The notes beneath the pieces were generated by a model. The model saw nothing but the letters and a program-made list of their open reading frames with translations. It ran no database searches and was not told where the DNA came from. This document shows positions 1 through 5,130 of a stretch of DNA of 6,216 bases, piece after piece (the stretch's first letter is position 1; every line of letters begins with the position of its first letter). Location of the stretch: assembly GCA_028706735.1 (NCBI GenBank), contig JAQTVS010000169.1, positions 1-6,216 on the forward strand. The letters run 5' to 3'. Source of the stretch: Thiomonas sp. Lineage in GTDB: Bacteria > Pseudomonadota > Gammaproteobacteria > Burkholderiales > Burkholderiaceae_C. The position numbers and the translations under genes were made by a program.

Positions 1-1454
1 GTGGCGAACTGCGGATAGGCAGCGTCGGGCGGGGCCAGCAGTTTGCGCGCGCAGGCCAGATACGACACATCGGTATGCACCTTGGGGGTGTAGACCGGAT
101 AGCCGTCAACGCCGTCGATCTGCGCCCGCTTGATTTCGCTGTCCCAATACGCGCCTTTGACCAGCCGGATCATCAGCCGGTGGCCGCTGCGCCGGGCGAG
201 GTCGATGAGGTAGTCGATGACGAACGGGCTGCGTTTCTGGTAGGCCTGCACCACAAAGCCAATGCCATTCCAGCCCGCAAGCGCCGGGTTGAAGCACAAC
301 GCTTCGAGCAGGTCGAGCGAGAGCTCCAGCCGGTCGGCTTCTTCCGCGTCGATATTGATGCCCACGTCATACCGCCGCGCCAGTTCCACCAGCCGCGTGA
401 GGCGCGGAAGCAGTTCCTCCATCACCCGCGCATATTGCGCGCGGCTGTAGCGCGGGTGCAGCGCGGAGAGCTTGACCGACAAGCCCGGCCCCTCCAACAG
501 CCCGCGTCCGTGCGAGGCCTTGCCAATGGCGTGCAGCGCCTGTTCATAGGCGGCGACATAACGCTGTGCGTCCGCTTCGGTGGCGGCGGCCTCGCCCAGC
601 ATGTCGTAGGAGTAGCGGAATCCCTTTTTCTCGTGGGGACGGCTGTTGGCCAGCGCCTCGGAAATGGATTGCCCGGTGACGAATTGTTCGCCCATCAGCC
701 GCATGGCGCGTTGCACGCCCTGGCGGATCAGCGGCTCACCGCCCTTGCCGATGAGCCGGGTCAGCGCGCTCGCCAAGCCCTTTTCACTGGTGGTGGCCGT
801 GAGCTTGCCGGTGAACATCAGGCCCCAAACGGCGGCGTTGACGAACAGCGAGGGCGAATGTCCCAGGTGCGACTGCCAGTCGCCGCGGCTGATCTTGTCG
901 CGGATCAAGGCGTCGCGGGTGGCGTTGTCCGGGATGCGCAGCAAGGCCTCGGCCAGACACATCAGCGCCACGCCCTCCTGGCTGGAGAGCGAGAACTCTT
1001 GCACCAGCGCTTCCACGCCCCCCATTTCACGCCGCGCCCGCACCCCTTCGACCAGACGGGCTGCCAGTTGACGAATGGACTCGCGCTGTGCCGGGTCATG
1101 AATCTGCGCCTGCTCGACCAGCATGGGCAAACAATCCGGTTCGGGCCGGTGCCAGGCGGCGGTGATGGCGGCGCGCAAATCGGTCTGCGGCAGCACGTTC
1201 TGCGCCCAGTCGAGAAAGGGCTGGGGTTCCAGCCGGGTTGCGCCTTCAGCCTCGTCCTCTTGCGCTTTTTGTTGCGACACTTCAGCCGGGCGAGTCTGCT
1301 CCAGGCTGAACGCGCCGCGCTCGATCTGCTCGACGAGTTGCAATGTGGCGTGCTTGATCAACCAGTGCGGGGTGCGCCCAATCTGCAGGGCTGCATGACG
1401 AACCCGCTCGCGCAAGGCGTCATCCATTTTGATTCCGATGGTGGTTGCGCCCAT
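1..1454 (-). CDS. putA: PutA, proline dehydrogenase / P5C dehydrogenase, N-terminal part (runs off left edge)
   Basis: PutA oxidises proline to glutamate in two steps: an FAD-dependent proline dehydrogenase at the inner face of the membrane, then an NAD-dependent P5C dehydrogenase. Translating the minus strand from the ATG at 1454-1452 gives 484 residues with no stop before the window edge; full-length trifunctional PutAs have about 1300, so the aldehyde dehydrogenase half lies outside. Residues 1-47 form the ribbon-helix-helix DNA-binding domain seen in E. coli PutA, beginning MGATTIGIKMDD, with the DNA-contacting Thr5, Gly7 and Lys9 kept and RTPHWLIK following. The proline dehydrogenase barrel shows RYSYDMLGEAA from residue 280, VKLSALHPRYS with Lys328, NIDAEE with Asp369, and VKGAYWDSEIKRAQ with Tyr436. 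These correspond to E. coli Lys329, Asp370 and Tyr437. The start is supported by an AGGAG five to six bases upstream. The RHH domain implies that the protein also represses its own gene. Identification is firm; trifunctionality is inferred, because the C-terminus is not seen. Confidence 0.97.
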   Translation of the reverse strand, partial: MGATTIGIKMDDALRERVRHAALQIGRTPHWLIKHATLQLVEQIERGAFSLEQTRPAEVSQQKAQEDEAEGATRLEPQPFLDWAQNVLPQTDLRAAITAAWHRPEPDCLPMLVEQAQIHDPAQRESIRQLAARLVEGVRARREMGGVEALVQEFSLSSQEGVALMCLAEALLRIPDNATRDALIRDKISRGDWQSHLGHSPSLFVNAAVWGLMFTGKLTATTSEKGLASALTRLIGKGGEPLIRQGVQRAMRLMGEQFVTGQSISEALANSRPHEKKGFRYSYDMLGEAAATEADAQRYVAAYEQALHAIGKASHGRGLLEGPGLSVKLSALHPRYSRAQYARVMEELLPRLTRLVELARRYDVGINIDAEEADRLELSLDLLEALCFNPALAGWNGIGFVVQAYQKRSPFVIDYLIDLARRSGHRLMIRLVKGAYWDSEIKRAQIDGVDGYPVYTPKVHTDVSYLACARKLLAPPDAAYPQFA

Positions 1455-1482
1455 GGTTGCTCCTGTGGATGAAGGAGGTTGC
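1444..1482. promoter_or_regulatory. three GTTGC motifs, possible PutA operators
   Basis: GTTGC occurs at 1444-1448, 1456-1460 and 1478-1482, all in the same orientation, with starts 12 and 22 bases apart. E. coli PutA recognises operators with a GTTGCA core through its RHH domain, and the contact residues of that domain are kept in this PutA. The sites overlap the predicted transcription start, the ribosome-binding site and the first codons, so binding could block expression when proline is absent. The last base differs from the E. coli core at each site (G, T, G), and short motifs can recur by chance in GC-rich DNA. Confidence 0.35.
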
Positions 1483-1483
1483 G

Positions 1484-1492
1484 ATTTTATCA
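1484..1492 (-). promoter_or_regulatory. candidate putA promoter (extended -10)
   Basis: Read on the minus strand this is TGATAAAAT, which fits an extended -10 element (TG, one base, then TAAAAT with one mismatch to TATAAT). It would start transcription near 1477, leaving a leader of about 23 bases that contains the putA ribosome-binding site. No good -35 lies 16-18 bases upstream; a TTGATG (complement of 1511-1516) is 21 bases away. Extended -10 promoters can work without a strong -35. This is inferred from sequence and position only. Confidence 0.45.
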
Positions 1493-1644
1493 TGTCGGGT
1501 GAGGCCGAGGCATCAAGGTTAACGCGGATGCTGATGTTTTTGCGACTCCGTCCTTCTTGGCCTGCGCTTGACAACAATCAACACGCAGGGCGCCAGGAAG
1601 ACTGCAATGCGAAGTGTCGTGATCCAAACCGAGGGAGTTTCATC

Positions 1645-2118
1645 ATGCAAACAGACGCCGTGATGCAGGATCTGCAAGCCCACACCATTCTTTCTGCGTT
1701 GAATCCAGCGCAGCTTGCGCGCTTGCTGCCGCATGCCAGGGCGTTGCAGATCGCCGCCGGAGAAGTGCTGTTCCAGCAAGGACAGGAAGCGGACGCGTTC
1801 TACATCGTGCGCACCGGGTCGGTGCAGATCGGCGTGCCCGCGATCAACGGCCCCGGCGTGGCGGTGCAAACCCTCGGGGCGCACGACGTTCTTGGCTGGT
1901 CCTGGCTGATTCCTCCGTACAAATGGACCTTCGAGGCCAGATCCCTCACGCGCACCACACTGTTGCGCTTCGATGGCAAAGCCATTCTGCAGGAATGCGA
2001 GCGTGACCCCGCGCTGGGATACGCACTGATGAAACTCTTTGCGGCGCTCATGTCGGCCCGTCTCCAGGCCGCGCGCCTGCGCATGATGGAATGCTGGGCG
2101 CCGCCCGGCTGGGCGTGA
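1645..2118 (+). CDS. stand-alone cyclic-nucleotide-binding-fold protein (Crp/Fnr sensor-domain type)
   Basis: This predicted soluble protein of 157 residues consists almost wholly of the beta-roll sensor domain found in Crp/Fnr proteins. Residues 12-48 carry the leading helices (ILSALNPAQLARLLP) and the first strand (AAGEVLFQQGQEADAFYIV). Residues 49-110 hold the glycine-rich roll, including GSVQIGV and LGWSWLIPPYKWTFEARSL. Residues 115-148 form the following long helix (ALMKLFAALMSARLQAARL). The chain stops where a Crp protein would begin its helix-turn-helix, so it should not bind DNA by itself. The phosphate-binding cassette lacks the usual FGE...RxA pattern, so cAMP binding is doubtful; ligand and partner are unknown. 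The chosen ATG has a GAGGGAG at 1631-1637, seven bases upstream. In-frame ATGs further up (1429, 1492) run into putA control DNA and are less likely. It is divergent from putA and followed after 179 bases by the HDOD-GAF gene on the same strand. Confidence 0.85.
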   Translation: MQTDAVMQDLQAHTILSALNPAQLARLLPHARALQIAAGEVLFQQGQEADAFYIVRTGSVQIGVPAINGPGVAVQTLGAHDVLGWSWLIPPYKWTFEARSLTRTTLLRFDGKAILQECERDPALGYALMKLFAALMSARLQAARLRMMECWAPPGWA

Positions 2119-2137
2119 GCGTTGTCGGCGTGAGTGC

Positions 2138-2158
2138 CGCGCCGGACGCGAGTTTTTT
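2138..2158 (+). terminator. weak candidate intrinsic terminator after the cNMP-domain gene
   Basis: Twenty bases after the stop codon, a CGCG/CGCG stem (2138-2141 with 2147-2150) with a five-base loop is followed by AG and six T residues (2153-2158). The stem is only four base pairs, so termination would be weak. If it works, it separates this gene from the HDOD gene. The rest of 2159-2297 shows no convincing promoter or other feature. Confidence 0.3.
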
Positions 2159-2297
2159 CAGGGGAAAGATCGGCCATCCATCAACGGAACGAAGGATCAA
2201 GAATCTTCATGCTGTGTCGCTATGGAAGAATGCAGCTGCTGCGCTGGGCTTGCCTGCTTGATGCACCATTTTCCCTTCCCTGAATAGACACGGATTC

Positions 2298-3799
2298 ATG
2301 CCCCCGCCCACAACGAATCTTGCTGCAGCGCCCGCTTCCACATTTCGCGAACACGGTCAGAACATCGCCGGACAGAATCTGCCGGCGTTTGGTCTGACTA
2401 TGCAGGAGGTCTTCAAGGCAACGGACAACGATGCGCTGTCCGGCCAACAAATCGCCGAGATTATCTTGCGTGATCCGGCGCTGACCACCAACCTGCTGCG
2501 CGCGGCGAACACCGCCACCATCGGCTACGGTGGACAGAACAGGGTCGCCACGGTCAGTCGCGCCGTGGTGGTGCTGGGCAGCAACGCCATCCGCTCGCTG
2601 TGCATTTCGGCCATGGCGGTGGAGAACCTGAGCGCAGCCAGCCCCTTTCGGCATCGCGGGGCGCGCTTGGCGCCGCGTTGCACGCTGCGGTTCAGGCGCG
2701 GGACATCGGATTGCGCAAAGGCATGCGGCGCGACGAGTCCGAGCGGCTTTTTGTCGAAGCCTTGCTCGGCAGCATCGGCCACATGGCCTTCTGGTGCCAC
2801 GGGGGCGAGTTCGCAGAGCGCATGGATGCCTTGCTCAAGGCTGGAGAGAGCCCAGCGCAGGCCGAACTTGCCGTGCTCGGCATGACGCTGCGCCAGTTCA
2901 GCCGCGAGCTGTTGCATGCCTGGGACCTGGACGCGGTTCTCACGGACAGCCCGGAAGTGGCAATGGCGGAAGGCCTGAGCCGTGCAGCGCAGCAGGATTG
3001 GGGCAACCCCGAGGCGCGCAAGGTGACGCAGCGCATCGCGACCTTGCTCAAACAACCCATCGATGAAACGCTGAGCCGTCTGCAGCACAACGCGGAACAA
3101 GCCTGCCTGTTGGCCACGGCGCTCGGCGCAAGTGCAGTCACAAAATGGATTGCAACACCCGCCGCCGCGAGCGAGGGCGATGCGCCTGAAGCGGATGCAG
3201 CCCCGCAACCCGCAGCAGAACCTGTTCCTCCCCAGGCCGATCCGTCGCTGCAACTGCGCATGCTCACCGAGATGAGCACTGTGGCTGGAAGCCGCAAGGA
3301 CTTGCCGATGTTGTTCGAGGCCAGCCTGGAAGGGCTGCACCGGGCCGTCGGCCTGGATCGCTGCGTGCTTTGCTTGATGACCCCGGCGCGCGATCGCCTG
3401 CTGGCCCGTCTGGGCGCGGGCTTGGGCGTGGTGGAGCTTCGCGCACGGCTGCAACTGCAATGGTCCGCGCTGCTGGAGTCCGAGCTTCAAGCCGGTGGCA
3501 GTGAGCGCTCCGCACGTCCGCCCCGCGGGGGCGTTCCACTTCCTCGAAACATCGAGCGTTGCGAGGAGGGGAGTGCAATGCGCTGGTACACTGCGGAGCA
3601 ACCCCCGCCCATCTTCCTGTCCGAGGCCGTTGGCGTGAGCGACTGCTTCATCGCCACGTTGACTGTCGACCAGAAAATCATCGGCCTGTTCTACGCCGAT
3701 CAACACCCCACGCAGAGGCCGTTGACCGAGGACGGCTTCGAGGGGTTTCGCCGATTTGTGGCCCAGACAGAACTGATCGTGCGCGGACTGCCGCGCTGA
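2298..3799 (+). pseudogene. HDOD-GAF signalling protein, split by a one-base frameshift
   Basis: HDOD domains are non-catalytic relatives of HD phosphohydrolases, found in bacterial signalling proteins that affect motility, biofilm and stress responses. GAF domains are small-molecule sensors. From the ATG at 2298 the first frame gives HDOD sequence to about residue 115 (IAEIILRDPALTTNLLRAAN, then AVVVLGSNAIRSLCIS), then turns to arginine- and serine-rich noise ending at 2885. The continuation (ALHAAVQARDIGLRKG, ALLGSIGHMAFWCHGGEFAE, LLHAWDL) is in another frame, open to the stop at 3797-3799. The total is 1502 bases, so one added base restores a protein of exactly 500 residues. The run CCCC at 2642-2645 is the neatest place; GGGG at 2658-2661 is another. 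An Ala/Pro-rich linker spans about residues 286-317. A GAF-like domain follows from about 318 (LQLRMLTEMSTVAGSRKD through KIIGLFYADQHP) to the end. The upstream ribosome-binding site is poor. It could be a true pseudogene, a phase-variable gene or a sequencing error. Confidence 0.85.
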
Positions 3800-3824
3800 G
3801 GCGCGGCCAAGCTTGCGGCGCGCC
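3800..3824. other. stem-loop between convergent genes
   Basis: Immediately after the HDOD-GAF stop codon, GGCGCG (3800-3805) is complementary to CGCGCC (3819-3824) across a 13-base loop. No T run follows on either strand, so it is not a textbook intrinsic terminator. It could protect the 3' end of either message, or be a chance product of GC-rich sequence. The remainder of the gap to 3887 has only a five-pair CCTGC/GCAGG hairpin (about 3866-3884). Confidence 0.3.
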
Positions 3825-3887
3825 AGCAGCGCACCGTTCCTGCAAGCCGCTGCCGTTGTCAGCCCCTGCGTTCAAAGTGCAGGACGA

Positions 3888-4529
3888 TCAGGCCCTTTGC
3901 AGACGCAGCAGGCCGAGGCCGAAAGCGCAGAACACCGACCCTGAAATGCGCTGCGGCCACCCCGAGGCAAACCAGGTGCTCAGCCGTCTGCGCGCCAGCA
4001 CTGCCAGCCCCGCATAGGTGCTCAGCGCCAGCAGCGAGATCAGCATGAATGTCAAGGTCAGCGCGGCGTATTGCGGCGCCATGGGCTTGGTCACACTGAG
4101 AAACTGCGGAAACAAAGCCGCAATGAACACGATGGCCTTGGGGTTGGTCAATGCCACCGTCAGCCCCCGGGAATACAGCGCGCGCGGGCGATATTCCGTG
4201 GTCGGCACGCTGCGATCTTCAGGCATCGCACCGGGCGGTTTGCCCGCTTTGCGCCATTGCTGGATGCCAAGCCAGATCAGATACCCGGCCCCCGCAATCT
4301 TCAGCACCGTGAACGCCATCTCCGACGATTGCAGCACCGCGTTCAGGCCGAGCGCGCTCAGCGTCGCCAAGATCAGCAGACCGGAAATATTGCCCAGCGA
4401 GGACCACAAGGCGTGTCGCCACCCCAGGTGCAGCGCGTTATGAATCGACAACATCACCGCAGGCCCGGGAGTGAACGAAGCGGCCAGTGCGAAACTGATG
4501 AACAGGAGATAGGTCGTCCAGGCAGGCAT
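3888..4529 (-). CDS. LysE/RhtB-family amino-acid or metabolite exporter
   Basis: This is an inner-membrane exporter of the LysE/RhtB family, whose members expel lysine, threonine, homoserine lactone or related small molecules. The substrate cannot be told here. From the ATG at 4529-4527 it has 213 residues, normal for the family. The first hydrophobic segment (residues 7-19) runs into the hallmark TPGPAVM (20-26). Further hydrophobic stretches lie at about 45-65 and 73-90 (LKIAGAGYLIWLGIQ). A charged loop follows at about 92-120, then the conserved NPKAIVFIAALFPQF (129-143), 155-178 and a final segment at 195-210. A longer in-frame start at 4568 would place coding sequence inside the tRNA and is rejected; TTYLLF just after the chosen Met is a typical N-terminus. 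No clear Shine-Dalgarno precedes the start, since only 12 bases separate it from the mature tRNA end. It is convergent with the HDOD-GAF gene. Confidence 0.92.
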   Translation of the reverse strand: MPAWTTYLLFISFALAASFTPGPAVMLSIHNALHLGWRHALWSSLGNISGLLILATLSALGLNAVLQSSEMAFTVLKIAGAGYLIWLGIQQWRKAGKPPGAMPEDRSVPTTEYRPRALYSRGLTVALTNPKAIVFIAALFPQFLSVTKPMAPQYAALTLTFMLISLLALSTYAGLAVLARRRLSTWFASGWPQRISGSVFCAFGLGLLRLQRA

Positions 4530-4541
4530 TTTTGGAAGATG

Positions 4542-4618
4542 TGGTAGGCCGTGTTGGACTTGAACCAACGACCAAAGGATTATGAGTCCTCTGCTCTGAC
4601 CAACTGAGCTAACGGCCC
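4542..4618 (-). tRNA. tRNA with CAU anticodon, probably tRNA-Ile2 (may be labelled tRNA-Met)
   Basis: Read on the minus strand, the 77 bases fold as a full cloverleaf. The acceptor stem is GGGCCGT/ACGGCCT, the D stem GCTC/GAGC, the anticodon stem GAGGA/TCCTT around the loop CTCATAA, and the T arm GTTGG-TTCAAGT-CCAAC. Discriminator A and an encoded CCA end at 4542. The anticodon CAU is at 4584-4582. CAU tRNAs may be initiator Met, elongator Met or the Ile2 type, whose C34 is changed to lysidine by TilS to read AUA. Here C4-G69, C5-G68 and U12-A23, features TilS uses in E. coli Ile2, are present, and the extended TTTGGTCG...TTCAAGTCCA part resembles Ile2. G1 faces U72 as a wobble. It is not an initiator-type sequence, because it lacks the three G-C pairs next to the anticodon loop. 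Ile2 identity is an inference; tRNA(CAU) is firm. Confidence 0.93.
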
Positions 4619-4668
4619 ATATGAGGGATTGCGGTGCACCGGTTCAGGCACGCCAAGGCAAAGGCGCT

Positions 4669-4696
4669 ATGTTAGCGGGAGCGTCTGGGTGTTGAA
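4669..4696 (-). promoter_or_regulatory. weak candidate promoter for the tRNA and exporter
   Basis: On the minus strand TTCAAC (complement of 4691-4696) and TAACAT (complement of 4669-4674) are 16 bases apart, matching the -35 and -10 consensus at three and four of six positions. Transcription would begin about 40 bases before the tRNA. The match is weak and rests mainly on position. Confidence 0.25.
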
Positions 4697-4750
4697 GCGC
4701 AGTGCGGCCGGTGCGCACATTGCGCAAGGTCGGTGATTGCCGCCGAGCTT

Positions 4751-4795
4751 GATCGGCAGTGCGCTGTCGTCGGTGGTCAGCGTTGCGTGCCGATC
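4751..4795. repeat. imperfect inverted repeat (hairpin) in noncoding DNA
   Basis: GATCGGCA at 4751-4758 is the exact complement of TGCCGATC at 4788-4795, and CGCTG at 4762-4766 pairs with CAGCG at 4778-4782 around an 11-base loop. Together that makes 13 Watson-Crick pairs with a small asymmetric internal loop in which a few further pairs are possible. There is no T run, so it is not a standard intrinsic terminator. It could be an operator, an RNA structure or a small repeat element; the function is unknown. Confidence 0.5.
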
Positions 4796-4882
4796 GCTGT
4801 GGCAGCCTGAGCGGGATCTGCGGCTTTCCTTGTTCGCCCCGTCTTGCCGTGCGGCGTTCCGCGGCGGCAGCCGATACGTTTA

Positions 4883-4970
4883 TTGACAACGAGGTGGACA
4901 GGCGGGCTGCTAACCTCGCTGTTCTGCCAAAGCGCGTCGTTTGACCTGCGCCAACAGGCAACCACATAAC
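4883..4970 (+). promoter_or_regulatory. presumed bfr-type promoter region (elements uncertain)
   Basis: A perfect TTGACA lies at 4883-4888, but the best downstream -10-like sequence (TAACCT at 4911-4916, preceded by TGC) is 22 bases away, too far for a normal pair. A second pair, TTGACC at 4941-4946 and CATAAC at 4965-4970, has an 18-base spacer with five and four of six matches. Its start point would fall on the ribosome-binding site. No recognisable Fur box is present. A promoter is expected here because the bfr start is intact, but I cannot place it reliably. Confidence 0.25.
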
Positions 4971-4985
4971 CATCGGGAGATTGAC

Positions 4986-5129
4986 ATGAAGGGTGATGCG
5001 AAGGCGTTGCAGTTCCTGAACAAGACGCTGAAGGTCGAACGCACTGCAATCAATCAATATTTTCTGCATGCCCAGACTGCGCGGACGAGATGCATGGCGC
5101 TTGAGCACCTCTTCTGGCGTTGCGGCTGA
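4986..5129 (+). pseudogene. bfr: bacterioferritin 5' remnant, truncated after about 30 codons
   Basis: Bacterioferritin is a cytoplasmic 24-subunit haem-containing iron store of about 155-160 residues. Here the ATG at 4986, with GGGAG at 4975-4979 six bases upstream, opens with MKGDAKALQFLNKTLKV, and AINQYFLHA follows after ERT. This matches the N-terminal helix of known Bfr, beginning MKGD and keeping the ferroxidase Glu18 and Tyr25. After residue 30 the similarity ends abruptly near base 5075; the next 17 codons (TARTRCMALEHLFWRCG) are unlike Bfr, and a stop follows at 5127-5129. The haem ligand Met52, the rest of the diiron site and three further helices of the bundle are missing, so it cannot act as a ferritin. 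No frame after 5075 resumes Bfr sequence, so this is a rearrangement or deletion junction and not a frameshift. The short ORF may now serve as a translated leader for the transporter behind it. Confidence 0.8.
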
Positions 5130-5130
5130 G

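Larger units (their letters stand above)
4619..4985. other. intergenic region between the tRNA and the bfr remnant
   Basis: These 367 bases lie between divergently transcribed units and hold no gene I can recognise. Open frames crossing them (for example minus strand 5231-4644) have low-complexity, Arg/Ala-rich translations with no domain pattern and no ribosome-binding site. The stretch contains the weak tRNA promoter candidate near the left end, a conspicuous hairpin at 4751-4795, and the presumed bfr control region from about 4880 to the bfr start. Confidence 0.6.

Noticed and set aside
75..1472. Long plus-strand open frame of 465 codons
   Set aside because: It is the antisense of putA. 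Its translation has no domain pattern and is rich in Arg, Gln and Ala, as expected opposite a GC-rich gene.
1568..1573. Perfect TTGACA as a -35 for the cNMP-fold gene
   Set aside because: No sequence like TATAAT lies 16-18 bases downstream, so I cannot call a promoter.
1429..1644. N-terminal extension of the cNMP-fold protein from ATG 1429 or ATG 1492
   Set aside because: The extra sequence would cover putA control DNA and lacks similarity to the family. The ATG at 1645 has a well-spaced GAGGGAG. GGAGG at 1474-1478 is 13 bases from ATG 1492, too far.
2642..2648. CCCCTTT as a programmed -1 frameshift site
   Set aside because: In the reading frame used it does not fit the X XXY YYZ pattern, and no downstream pseudoknot was evident. 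An indel is simpler.
2525..3706. Long minus-strand open frame of 393 codons
   Set aside because: It is antisense to the HDOD-GAF gene, whose frames carry clear domain motifs; this one has none.
4530..4568. Longer start of the LysE-family exporter at 4568
   Set aside because: The added 13 residues would be encoded by the tRNA 3' half and do not resemble a LysE N-terminus.
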